Source: Bathymodiolus brooksi (lineage: Eukaryota > Mollusca > Bivalvia > Mytilida > Modiolidae). Taken from it: DNA of 64,000 nucleotides. Shown here one piece after another: positions 26,401 to 35,388 of the stretch (position 1 is the first letter of the stretch; each line of letters opens with the position of its first letter). The translations under genes were made by a program, and so were the position numbers. The stretch covers positions 100,345,689-100,409,688 of the forward strand of contig OY804578.1 of assembly GCA_963680875.1 (NCBI GenBank). The letters are read 5' to 3'. The notes under the pieces are model-generated. The model saw nothing but the letters and a program-made list of their open reading frames with translations. It made no database searches and was not told where the DNA came from.

Positions 26401-28820
26401 GGTTCATAGACCTGGTAGAGGATACCTGAACTGTTCATACCTCTCTGGTTCATAGACCTGGTAGGGGATACCTGAACTATTCATACCTCTCTGGTTCATA
26501 GACCGTCATCTGTGTCTTCCCAAAATTGCTCAGATAACGTGCCAACGAATATACCCCACATTTGCCTGCCAAATTGGCGAGTCCGAAAACAAAGTTCCAT
26601 GATTCTCTAGGATACAAATCACACATGGTTATCCCAGCAACACAAAACGCATCAGACGGCACCATGGAACTCATTGAATGTAAAATTTTACCAGCGTCAA
26701 CTTGATATACATTAGACTCGTCATTCAATCTGATTGGTGTTTTCCCACTCATGTTTGTAGCTTTCATCGCCTTGACTGGGATTTGGAAGAAGATCTGAGC
26801 AAATTTACATAGAGGTTCTAAGATCTCCGGTAGGATTGGGTCCTCAACAAATGCTATAGGAAGAAGGTAGATTGTCGTTTGTCTACGGTTTGGTTTTGGG
26901 GGACTTCTGAGTAACCACCGATTAAATGTTTGGCCAGATTCCTTATGACAAGCCATCCAGTCATCTTTTTTCGACCTCTTCTTCTTGTTGAATAGAGCAG
27001 GATCTGAAATTTAAATACACAACGTGCATGTAGAATTAAATTTATAGTTTGTGTTCTAATTAGTAGATTGGTTTTAATAACCAATCTACTAATTAGAACA
27101 CAAACTATAAAAAATCTCCTGGCCAAAGACCTTGCAATCCATGGTGTGAAGTTTATCATTACCTTTGTAAACTTTCATCTTCTCTTCTGAAATCACTGGG
27201 AAGAAGTTTACTTTATACATATTGTATTTAATAGTTCAACCACTCATTCAAGATGGTCGTCATAACTAAAACTGTGTCGCTCAACTTTCATTCTGCTTTG
27301 AGGAAACTTAATACAGAACCTTCAATAGGTGCTTCCCACCAAATTTCAGTTCATTTGGCTAAGCAGTTTCAGAGAAGAAGATCGACCAACCAGAAACAAG
27401 AATTGCCTATGGCAGCCATATTTGTTAATGGATCGGGACGCAATGAGCAATCTTTATAGAGGACCTTCAATAGATGCTTCCTACCAAGTTTCGGTTCACT
27501 TGGCCAAGCGGTTTCAGAGGAGAAGATTTTTTTTAATCGGCCTATCAGAAACAAGAATTGCCTGTGGCGGCCATGTTTGTAAATGGATCGGGACAAAATG
27601 TGCAACATTTAGAGAGGACCTACCATAGATGCTCCCTACCAAGTTTCATTTCATTTGGCTGAGGGGTTTCAGAGGAGAAGATTAAAATGTGAAAAGTTAA
27701 CAGACGATGGAAGCCAAGTGATGGCAAAAGCTCACATAGCCTTTGGCAAGGTGAGCTAAAAATTTAGCTTAGTCCACCATAATACGATTGTTCAGTGGTT
27801 TGCAAGTTCATTATTTCATTGATCTGGAAAAATATTTGGTAGGTAATATGTAAATTATACAGGAAAAAAACACAAAAAATCTATGTTAGCTATAAATGTG
27901 TATATTAGAGGAAAAACTAAAAATATCTTTGGTAAATCTCTTTTTCATGGAATATTGTGCAGATGTTCCAGGAAAGAAACGACCTGGGGAAAAAACAACA
28001 AAAGTACTCTCAGAACCAAGGTAAAGGTAAAATCTTAAATGAAATATATTTTCATGAATATAATACAGGTTCGTTTTAGGTAGTATTAAAACTAATTTAA
28101 TGAGTTAAATCGACATAAAACACAATTTTTTGTTTTGATTGCATGTAGAATATACACATTCGGATCAATAATGCTTGGGACCACTGAACCTTCGGAATAT
28201 CGAGTGGTCCTCATTGGTAGCTCATTTAATCTTTTTTCAAGTTTTTTTTCTGAAGAAAAATGGAATTTCACATCTTTCATCTGAAACAACTGTAATATAA
28301 ATTGTAAACCAAACTGGTTTCTAGTGGTACTTTAAAATATTTCCAACACTTCTGTAATCCATCCATGTTGGTTACCATTAGTGAAAATAAATCGTCTAGG
28401 AATTAGAAGAAATTTAAATGCTTAACAAGTAGTCTGGTTTTTCTGCAATTTAAAATTTTACGCAAATTATACAAGTATAAATTTGTTGGATTTCATGGCT
28501 TCTTCATTAATAATATTTTAACTCTGGTGAAATGTATGAGAATATATTTCCATTGTTAATGTGGACATATATTCCAAAATACATGTAATCAAGGAATAGC
28601 AAAATTCTTGAACCGCAATATTTTCAACACATTTTTGAGAAAAATAGATATTTTGCAATGGTTGATGCTGTTCTGAAAAAAGGGAGGATCCAGTGTTCTA
28701 GAGCATGTGGAAATATGTACCTGGTATAAAATACTTCACAAAGTCTGGTGGCAAATCACAACCTTTCTTTGGGTATGCGTCTTTGTACTTGAATATGTAT
28801 TCCTCTGTATCTTCTGATTT
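11107..28820 (-). CDS. archaemetzincin-type zinc metallopeptidase gene (N-terminal exon not found)
   Basis: Coding exons read on the minus strand: 28820-28721, 27003-26487, 11413-11107. Phases agree (G|AT codon, then AG|T codon), giving 307 residues from a phase-0 acceptor to the stop. Family features in order: a DW-x-A-C-H segment at the start of the central domain, an IYLLPIAF strand, [20 protein letters not shown] followed by FVFG, an ARYLSNFG block, and in the last exon the zinc motif [12 protein letters not shown] with downstream CLM and CPVC cysteines. This is the archaemetzincin form HExxHxxGx3Cx4CxM...CxxC with nothing missing. A peptidase of cytosol or nucleus is expected from the family. 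The exon or exons carrying the start lie above 28820 and were not recognised. The last intron (11414-26486) is 15 kb and mostly satellite. AMZ2-like is more likely than AMZ1-like from length, but I cannot separate them. Confidence 0.88.
11483..12047 (+). repeat. SINE-A copy split by a roughly 300-bp insertion
   Basis: The head at 11483-11538 (GGCCGTTGTGGCCGTGATCG) and the rest at 11837-12047 (TTATCACCACTAAAGTTTGA to GTTGAAAGTGGCGTTAAACA) are collinear with other copies once 11541-11836 is removed. In the last intron of the archaemetzincin gene. Confidence 0.75.
11541..11836. mobile_element. insertion with inverted repeats inside SINE-A
   Basis: Contains an imperfect foldback at about 11691-11835: GCAAATAGTTCATGTCACTT, GGTCATATGGCAGTATATGG paired with CCATATACTGCCATATGACC and CATGAACTATTTGC. 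A second motif pair, GGACCGGCAC/GGACCGGTCC, lies within it. Target duplication not resolved. Likely a MITE. Confidence 0.55.
12048..13255. other. intronic sequence without recognised features
   Basis: Part of the large archaemetzincin intron. AT-rich; no reading frame with recognisable motifs and no SINE-type tail found. Confidence 0.4.
13256..13648 (+). repeat. SINE-A, a partial copy followed by a full copy
   Basis: A head-only copy at about 13256-13345 (TAGATTTACAACTACCTGTG), then a full copy at about 13400-13648 (GTGGTCGTATGGTAGTTGGA to AATATTGTTGAAAGTCATTA and CACCATAATCC). Confidence 0.75.
13725..14060 (-). repeat. tRNA-derived SINE-B copy, minus strand
   Basis: Forward sequence shows the inverted family: TTGTTTAAGGTCAAACGAGT, GTACTAGACCAACATGCTTA, and near the right end the tRNA-like head AACCCACGATCTACCACACT / CGAGGCGTGC. 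Confidence 0.75.
14527..15588. mobile_element. minisatellite-core element with seven roughly 127-150-bp repeats
   Basis: Bounded by GCGTATCCCCTCGCC on the left and TTCGTTGGCGAGGGGATAAA on the right. Seven copies of a unit marked by AAAATCAATAGGGTTCCAGA, GTATGTACCAAGTTTGGTCA and TTGATTCTAGAGTGTTCACA occur at about 14584, 14733, 14854, 15002, 15147, 15275 and 15423. No coding capacity. Same build as 2541-3106 and 27240-27771. Confidence 0.75.
15857..16335 (+). repeat. tRNA-derived SINE-B copy, split by a MITE
   Basis: The head GCATCGGTGGTGTAATGGTT with B box GGTTCGACTCCTGGTCGGGT derives from a tRNA (closest in look to tRNA-Gly), followed by an unrelated body and the tail CTCGCCATGATATAGCTGAG. 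Not a functional tRNA gene: the stems do not close and the body continues. Interrupted at 16102-16235. Confidence 0.8.
16102..16235. mobile_element. 134-bp palindromic MITE with 9-bp target duplication
   Basis: Ends CAATCTAATTAAAATTAAAT and its inverted form (ATTTTAATCAGATTG); inner arms CTTGCTCCCTATTTT / AAAATAGGGAGCAAG. Flanked on both sides by CATTTAGTA (16093-16101, 16236-16244). Nine-bp duplications are typical of Mutator-like elements. It splits the SINE-B copy, whose sequence is continuous without it. Confidence 0.85.
16408..26505. repeat. 10.1-kb satellite array, 46-bp unit, about 220 copies
   Basis: Forward unit pieces: GGTAGGGGATACCTGAACTA, TTCATACCTCTCTGGTTCAT, AGACCT (46 bp; a common 44-bp form lacks one CT). 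Variants are combinatorial: GTAGGGGA/GTAGAGGA/GTAGCAGA, AACTATTC/AACTGTTC, CTCTCTGG/CTCTTTGG, GGTTCAT/GGTGCAT/GGTTTAT, ATACCTG/ATACATG. It lies wholly in the last intron of the archaemetzincin gene except that the first unit on the gene's strand overlaps the predicted exon end. The unit is not a multiple of three and the coding-strand frame meets TAG in the first unit, so it does not encode a repeat protein. No unique spacers, so not a CRISPR array. Confidence 0.97.
26487..27003 (-). CDS. archaemetzincin central exon, ending inside the first satellite unit
   Basis: The acceptor TTTAAATTTCAG lies just above 27003; the frame is open for 171 full codons plus two split ones. It encodes [16 protein letters not shown], an IYLLPIAF strand, [20 protein letters not shown], and [15 protein letters not shown]. 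The unique coding sequence stops at about 26504, where the satellite begins. The donor that fits the phase of the next exon is GAGAG|GTATGA at 26486/26487, inside the first satellite unit, so the last 18 or so coding bases are satellite-type sequence. A less likely alternative is a weak donor at the junction itself. Confidence 0.85.
27041..27112. repeat. perfect 33-bp-arm palindrome beside a splice acceptor
   Basis: TATAGTTTGTGTTCTAATTA GTAGATTGGTT is repeated inverted after a short TTAAT loop. On the gene strand it lies about 37 nt upstream of the acceptor of the central archaemetzincin exon, where a branch point would be expected. Confidence 0.9.
27240..27771. mobile_element. minisatellite-core element with about three roughly 150-bp repeats
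   Basis: Repeats are marked by CCTTCAATAGGTGCTTCCCA, TTCAGTTCATTTGGCTAAGC, GGTTTCAGAGGAGAAGATT and GGCGGCCATGTTTGT. The right end has AAAAGCTCACATAGCCTTTG and GCAAGGTGAGCTAAAA, a short inverted terminus. Short overlapping frames inside arise from the repeats and show no protein family. In an intron of the archaemetzincin gene. Confidence 0.7.
28721..28820 (-). CDS. archaemetzincin upstream coding exon
   Basis: Acceptor TTTTTTTGTAG, donor CCAG|GTACAT, 100 nt: 33 codons plus one base that joins the next exon to make Asp. Encodes [20 protein letters not shown] then [13 protein letters not shown], leading into the DW-x-A-C-H segment. The preceding exon was not found. Confidence 0.8.
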
Positions 28821-28984
28821 CTACAAAAAAAATGTACCATGAACATAATAAATTGAGGGAATTAAGATTAGTAATGCCACTTTCGACATTTCAGCTGATG
28901 GTGTTTAGTAGGTAGTATGAGGAAACCCAGAGCGTCGGTAGGTAACTGTTGAGCTTCAACCTTCAACAAATATTAAAAATCCAA

Positions 28985-30016
28985 AATTTTATCATTTGTT
29001 GTTTAATCCCCAAGTGAGCAACTTAATTGTCAGCTATATCATGGTATAACATTTACAATGCATTTGATGATACGATAATAGTATCCATTTTGTACTAGAC
29101 CAACAGCTCACTGAAACAGTCACTCCACTCAGACATCGTCATATTATCCTGATTCCAAACCAATCAGTAGTTGTTCTTAATCCTTAATACTGCGTGCTTT
29201 ATGGAGGATCAGCTAATACCAGGGGCGGATCCAGGATTTGTGGTTAGGGGGGGCGTGAGTAGGCGAGGGGTCTGGGGGGCGCTTAAGGTCCCCAGCTGGT
29301 CCAGGGTAGAGCCCTGGTAGGTGGCCCAGGGGGGCACAGCCTCCCTGAAGCTCTGGGGATTTTAGGAATTACAGACATTTATTTGAACGACAATTTTGAA
29401 CCAACCACACCATTTTTATCAGACCAAAAAAACTTGATTTTAATTGAGTCTTAATTTTGTCGGATAATTGTTAACAGTATATTTTTGTCAGATTATAAGA
29501 ACCTAAAGTAAAACTTTTTTTGAACAACCGTGATGCGAATTGTTCAACTCATGACTGATCGATCACGATATTTTAACCCTTCAAAGAACTATTGGTTTAG
29601 TTTTAACGCATTCCTCTCATTTCACTAATTGGTCTGTACTTTCGGTGCTTGTCCTTTCGGGTGGTTCTAGTTAATACTGCCCGTCCGGATGGAGTTTTTC
29701 TTTTCGTCGTTTGATTCATTCATTGAAAACATATGATTAGACCGTTCTTGTTTATAGACAAACAAAAGCGGAAATTGTCGGCGAATCCATATATGAATCA
29801 ACGAACACACCCAACGTGTATTTACAATGTGTAGGAATATTTTACTACAGGTCACGAGTTAACCATTCATGAAAAAGTTGTTTGTTGAACTGCTTAATTA
29901 ACGTTGCATAACATATGCTTTGCGAATTTTAGGGGGGGGGGGGGGGGGCGCCCCTGAATACCAATGTTATTGTCTTTGGTTTGACTCGACCGTCAACAGG
30001 GCTCGAATACATGACC
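28985..30016 (-). repeat. SINE-B copy (minus) split by a hAT element
   Basis: Left part 28985-29219 (TTGTTGTTTAATCCCCAAGT, ACTAGACCAACAGCTCACTG) and right part from 29957 (AATACCAATGTTATTGTCTT, GGTTTGACTCGACC, GGGCTCGAATACATGAC) are collinear with other SINE-B copies once 29220-29956 is removed. Confidence 0.78.
29220..29956. mobile_element. non-autonomous hAT-like element, 737 bp, 5-bp TSD
   Basis: Ends CAGGGGCGGATCCAGGATTT and GGGGGCGCCCCTG; flanked by AATAC on both sides (29215-29219, 29957-29961). The CAGGGGCGGATCC start is a widely seen hAT-type terminus. Includes G-rich subterminal sequence with a run of about 17 G at 29932-29948. No transposase. Confidence 0.82.
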
Positions 30017-30897
30017 GAACACAAGACCAACAAGTAATCATCAAACTACCTGTGTGGTTCACCACAATGTGTAATCTCGTTGAGATTAGGATTCCGAAGA
30101 AATTTTCGATCAGTTTCTAGCTTTCGAGACGATTCGGCCATAACCAGTTCGTCCATATACCGATTCGTTCATAGACCAGTTCGGCTCCTAGTCGTTTCGG
30201 CCATACTTTTTATAATGAGATATATACTTAATAGCATCATTGTTTTGTAGTATTCTTAGTAGTTGGTTGGAGAAAAAGGTTTTGGCACCGATATTTAAAG
30301 TATCTAGCTGTATGATAATGTCACATGGACGATGTGATGACGAGACGTTTCAGTGTACGACAGTGTGATGAAGTGGTGGCTCAAAGAGCAAGAGAGTAAG
30401 CAGGATAATTATTTATTGTATTCTATACTTTACTCATCAATGTTCCATAGAGATTCTCGTGGATTTAGCTTAGTATGTTTGTGTTAGTTTGTTGATAAAT
30501 TTATTGTGAATACGCAAAGGGAAATAACTATCTATTTCCATTATCCAGTAAGGGGGAAAAAGTCTGTATATGTCAGTTTGATATGATGGTCTGCAAGAGG
30601 AGGGGGCATATATATTTTGAATGAAACAAGTGCCTGTGTCTGGATGAGGGTTTACAGAATAGAGAATAATGGTCTTAAAATGAATAAATAGAGGAAAATG
30701 GACCATCAAAATTTTAATGAATATAGAGAAAAATTTGCCAAAATTTTAATGAATACAGATTAACTGGACCATTAAAACGAAACGATATTTTGGTCCCAGA
30801 GATTAAGAAGACCCCCATCTAGACAATTATGATTTCAACACATAAATGTGTTTTTGTCTTCGTTACTATAAATAGATCGTTCCTGTTGATATAGTTT
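30017..30897. other. intergenic region, short degenerate repeats
   Basis: At 30121-30215 there are loose repeats of GATTCGGCCATAACCAGTTC-type sequence. A block TAATCTCGTTGAGATTAGGA at about 30072 recurs inverted near 56145. No gene recognised. Confidence 0.4.
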
Positions 30898-31903
30898 CCT
30901 ATTTTGTGTGTTATCTATTTAATTGTCTTGTCAGTTGTTTATTTTGTGTGTTATCTATTTAATTGTCTTGTCGGTTGTTTATTTTGTGTGTTATCTATTT
31001 AATTGTCTTGTCGGTTGTTTATTTTGTGTGTTATCTATTTAATTGTCTTGTCAGTTGTTTATTTTGTGTGTTATCTATTTAATTGTCTTGTCGGTTGTTT
31101 ATTTTGTGTGTTATCTATTTAATTGTCTTGTCGGTTGTTTATTTTGTGTGTTATCTATTTAATTGTCTTGTCAGTTGTTTATTTTGTGTGTTATCTATTT
31201 AATTATCTTGTCAGTTGTTTATTTTGTGTGTTATCTATTTAATTGTCTTGTCGGTTGTTTATTTTGTGTGTTATCTATTTAATTGTCTTGTCAGTTGTTT
31301 ATTTTGTGTGTTATCTATTTAATTGTCTTGTCAGTTGTTTATTTTGTGTGTTATCTATTTAATTGTCTTGTCAGTTGTTTATTTTGTGTGTTATCTATTT
31401 AATTGTCTTGTCAGTTGTTTATTTTGTGTGTTATCTATTTAATTGTCTTGTCAGTTGTTTATTTTGTGTGTTATCTATTTAATTGTCTTGTCAGTTGTTC
31501 ATTTTGTGTGTTATCTATTTAATTGTCTTGTCGGTTGTTTATTTTGTGTGTTATCTATTTAATTGTCTTGTCAGTTGTTTATTTTGTGTGTTATCTATTT
31601 AATTGTCTTGTCAGTTGTTTATTTTGTGTGTTATCTATTTAATTGTCTTGTCAGTTGTTTATTTTGTGTGTTATCTATTTAATTGTCTTGTCGGTTGTTT
31701 ATTTTGTGTGCTATCTATTTAATTGTCTTGTCAGTTGTTTATTTTGTGTGTTATCTATTTAATTGTCTTGTCAGTTGTTTATTTTGTGTGTTATCTATTT
31801 AATTGTCTTGTCAGTTGTTTATTTTGTGTGTTATCTATTTAATTGTCTTGTCAGTTGTTTATTTTGTGTGTTATCTATTTAATTGTCTTGTCGGTTGTTT
31901 ATT
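30898..31903. repeat. 40-bp tandem repeat, 25 copies
   Basis: The unit is made of ATTTTGTGTGTTATCTATTT then AATTGTCTTGTC(A/G)GTTGTTT. Copies are almost identical; the main variable base is the A/G in TC(A/G)GTTG, reading AGG AGG at the start of the array. Isolated substitutions at about 31205, 31500 and 31711. Confidence 0.97.
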
Positions 31904-31997
31904 TAGTTTTGCTCTTCATGTCTTGTTCTCATTTTTTCTATTATAAACTAGACTATTGAATGTTAACAGATATTACTACATTAACCTTTAAAAGATA

Positions 31998-32087
31998 CAT
32001 CTCATTCTAATATTGGACTGGGTTTATATCTGATTCTAATATTGGACTGGGTTTATATCTGATTCTAATATTGGACTGGGTTTATAG
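31998..32087. repeat. 29-bp tandem repeat, 3 copies
   Basis: ATTCTAATATTGGACTGGGT TTATATCTG repeated; the third copy ends TTTATAGAC. Confidence 0.9.
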
Positions 32088-32161
32088 ACAGCTTTTTGTT
32101 GGCATCACACTGTGACTATCATAATTATCTGTAAAAATGAAACACTCACAATTTTTTACAC

Positions 32162-32167
32162 CTTTAT
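32162..32167 (-). terminator. candidate polyadenylation signal for the transposase-like gene
   Basis: AATAAA on the minus strand (forward TTTATT), about 175-210 nt beyond the end of the last coding segment at 32341-32374. Confidence 0.35.
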
Positions 32168-33946
32168 TATCTATATATATTTATCTCACCAGGTTAACAA
32201 ACACATACATAATTAACAACAATTTAAACATAAAAGTAATAAAACAGTTGCACTATATTTAAATATATAGATATGTTGACAATAATCTTAATCTTCAAAC
32301 ATATCGATGGATTTCACAATGTGCGAAATGTTCTACTGTTCACTCAGCATCTGAACCGGAATCACTGTCTGAGTCAGGAAGATCTTCTCTGTTCAGTTGG
32401 GTGCTGCTGGCGAATACAGGTTACACACAGCACACAGGAAGTCTGATGTTCTGATGGTCTTGTTGTCGTACTGATCTCACAGGGACTCCAGGCGACCTTA
32501 CATCTTCTAGTAGGTATCAGCTGGTATCGGGTAAGTTGTTGTTCACCGACCAGTCTGTAAGTGATGTTGACAGTCTTGGCTTCCTTCTGAAATGCCGGTA
32601 CGATTCTGTAAAAGTGGAGTTGGGTGCAGACCGCTTTACCATTGAAACATCTGTGCCAGCCTATAAAACGAATATTTGAATAAATATGACATAATTCACA
32701 GAAAAAAATCAATGTCAAAATTATTATACAGTGATTGTAAAATTAACCCAGTGAATTCTGAGTACAAAACACTTGTTAAAAACAGTGACAATTACACTCG
32801 ATTTCTGTCTTCCAACTTCTAAAATAAATAGATTTAAATTATGTATCATTTACAATTTTCTCTACTAACATTTTGTGATCAGCATATATTTTACATCTGG
32901 TTCAATACACATAAGTTTGCTGTAAGGTTGTTTTTTTAAGAACGTAAGCTTTAAACAAATTATGATCATTGCATACTAAAGAAGTGTATAAATTATTACC
33001 TTCAACATCATTGTTGGTTCTAACTGACTGGCGGTAAACTGACCATTTTAAATAGGACAGTATTTTAATATAATAAACATGTTTACATGTATTTTTATTG
33101 CCACAAAACCATAATATTTTTGTTTTTATTGTCACTTCAGCAATCAAATTTACTGCTTCCAATACATCATAATGTAAGTATATGTAGTTTTAAACATACA
33201 CTTCAAATATTGTCTTTATTATAAATAAATAAATATATGGCTTTAGAATTTTAAATATTTAAAAAAAAATGCCACTTATCTCTCAACCACTTGTTCTTCT
33301 ATGTCACCAGAAATGTTGAAGGACTGGTCTGGTAGAGTCTGCTCTGCTGGGGGTTCATCAGCTGTCTCTTCAGGGTCATCTTCCATTGCAACATCTTCTG
33401 TAGATCTGGTGGAAGTGTTCTGAAAAAATGTAGGATGACATCAATATAACAAGCACTGAATAAAAATAACAGGAAATCAACAGTCACATAAACAAAAGAA
33501 AATGCCTAATAAAATAGAGTATAAATGCAACTAATTGATATCTTATTTACATTTTTTTTATAGTGTGTACTTTTTTAATTCTTCATATTTTATTTTTTTC
33601 ACACACTCCTATATGATTTATTTATTCTTTTCATTAATTATTATTTACAAAAAATGTCAACTTTAACAATGAAACTATTAAATGATTGAATCAACAAATA
33701 AATTTTTTTGTTTTGATAGTTGATTTATTAAAGCCATTAAGAAAGATCAATCAAAGCGATTAAGATAATATGCTACTGCCACACTTGTTGATTGCTAACA
33801 ATACCTATATGGATTGAACATAATACCTGGCACGTGCACTTCAAGTTAAGAAGAAGCTGTAGCTTTCACCAAGCAAAATTTCTATAATAATACCCAAGAC
33901 AAACAATATTATTTCTCAAGAAAAAAGAAAAAAATATATACATAAC

Positions 33947-34086
33947 CTCATCTTGAACTTCTGCAAAGGAGGCTTCTGTGGCTTCTTCAGCGTCCTCTAT
34001 GTGTGGCACCTCAGAACAGTCATTGCAGTGGAAGACGATCTCAACCTCATTGTTGACCAATCTGCGGTAGTCTGCAGCTGATACAC
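33947..34086 (-). CDS. exon of the transposase-like gene (second half of PHD-like finger)
   Basis: Acceptor ATTTTATTGCAG, donor GATGAG|GTTATG. Encodes SAADYRRLVNNEVEIVFHCN then DCSEVPHIEDAEEATE. The FHCNDC pair completes the zinc site begun in the exon at 34334. Confidence 0.65.
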
Positions 34087-34162
34087 CTGCAATAAAATAT
34101 ATTGTTTAGTAGGGTATTACAGACAGATTAAAATGCATATATACAAACAATTTACTGCTAGA

Positions 34163-34190
34163 CCAAGGATTTATATATATAAATCCTTGG
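34163..34190. repeat. perfect 28-bp palindrome
   Basis: CCAAGGATTTATAT followed by its complement; extended by CTAG on both sides with one mismatch. Confidence 0.85.
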
Positions 34191-34468
34191 CTAGACTAAA
34201 TATTTTCAAATACAAATAGATGTATATAAAACACTGAAATCGTTTGAACCAATTCATACTCAAGTGTCATACCTAATTTCTTTTTTATTTATTTTTTTGT
34301 TGTTGTTGACAAAATTACAATCTAAAGCATTACCTGTATTACAGAGACGATGCTGCCAACGGAAACAGGACTCACACTCAAGACCATGCTGACGTGGGCG
34401 AACTGGCTTGGATGCAAGATACACAAGGAAACGACATGGCGAATAGCTTTTTTTTAATGAATACAATT

Positions 34469-35388
34469 TAGTTAGTTAGTTTGTGGGGGTTTTACATCCG
34501 TCGACCCTGCTCAGGTATTTCGGACAAGTATTTCTTTTTCTTGTTGGGTCTTTGCCTGCTACTTATTTCCCGATTCGGTCCGATATATATTTTGAAATCG
34601 TCGGTCCTACTGCATTTCTGTCGGTCAGGACCGACGGACCGACGGTATTCGGGAAGTTTGCCCGTATTGGTGTCGGTCACCACCGAGTGGTCTATCACCA
34701 ATATCTGTTTCATGAGGATAGTCTGGAAAGCGATCGATAAGTGCTGGATCGTCCGGGTCGAATGACTCAGATAGAGACATCGATCCGTCTCTGAATTCCG
34801 TCAAGTTGGCTAATTTCATTCTGTTGTACGGACTTCGTACAGTTGTACAGCTTTTCCATTCTTTGCTGGTATCTTCAGTATCGGTGGGTTTTTTCGATGT
34901 TGGTTGCATACCAGTATATGTGCATCTTGTCTGTGTCGAACGCTCCCTTTTTTTTGTCAATACTGTTGGAATGTTGATGACTTGGGCGTCGCTGTTGAGC
35001 TGCTCTGTTTGCGTCCTTTCATCTGTAGAGAGGTTGATGTCGTCTGTCTGTGTTTGAACACAAGTTCTGTTGTCACCAACGGCTTCCCTTTTCGCCTTCC
35101 ACTGGTCCATACGTTGGGCGTTTCTTCTCCTGGTGGAAGGTGAGAGGTGCTTCTTTTTCTGGGCCCGGCTGGTAATTTCTCCTGTTTTTTCAACGGGTTT
35201 CGCAGCCTTGATCCACATCAGCTTGATCGATACAGCGCTGGAATTAACTTGCAGGTCCCAAGTTAATTTCTTCCCATCTACCTCTGCGTGCTTGAGAAGT
35301 CCAACCAATTCGACAGGTAAGTCCATTGTTGAGTTGAGTTGTTTGTTGATTTCTGCTCACTTGTATCCGCTAGTCAAGTCTAGATCCG
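34469..35388 (-). mobile_element. 920-bp retroposon with 13-bp TSD and AACT-repeat tail
   Basis: Flanked by AATGAATACAATT on both sides (34456-34468, 35389-35401). On the minus strand its 3' end is AACTAACTAACTA, the short-repeat tail left by target-primed reverse transcription of some LINE clades. It contains one intronless ORF. It splits a coding-looking exon of the transposase-like gene, which is open across the junction when the insert is ignored. Confidence 0.82.
34625..35326 (-). CDS. retroposon ORF, 233 aa, function unknown
   Basis: Begins MDLPVELVGLLKHAEVDGKK, with a compact N-terminal segment (LTWDLQVNSSAVSIKLMW), then a basic stretch (KKKHLSPSTRRRNAQRMD) and a Thr/Ser/Asp-rich tail. 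I recognise the N-terminal pattern as common in mollusc proteins without known function, probably a nucleic-acid-binding ORF1-like protein. A related frame downstream (34492 to about 34713) suggests a late frameshift. It sits inside the TSD-bounded retroposon, so it travels with it. Confidence 0.6.
   Translation of the reverse strand: MDLPVELVGLLKHAEVDGKKLTWDLQVNSSAVSIKLMWIKAAKPVEKTGEITSRAQKKKHLSPSTRRRNAQRMDQWKAKREAVGDNRTCVQTQTDDINLSTDERTQTEQLNSDAQVINIPTVLTKKRERSTQTRCTYTGMQPTSKKPTDTEDTSKEWKSCTTVRSPYNRMKLANLTEFRDGSMSLSESFDPDDPALIDRFPDYPHETDIGDRPLGGDRHQYGQTSRIPSVRRS

Noticed and set aside
16408..26505. CRISPR array
   Set aside because: Units follow one another directly with no unique spacers, in a eukaryotic intron.
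27253..27628. Overlapping frames in both directions
   Set aside because: They arise from the roughly 150-bp internal repeats of a mobile element; no conserved domain.
27962..28020. Possible plus-strand exon (CAG acceptor, AG|GTAAAG donor, Lys-rich frame)
   Set aside because: No partner exons found on that strand and it lies within an archaemetzincin intron; too short to support alone.
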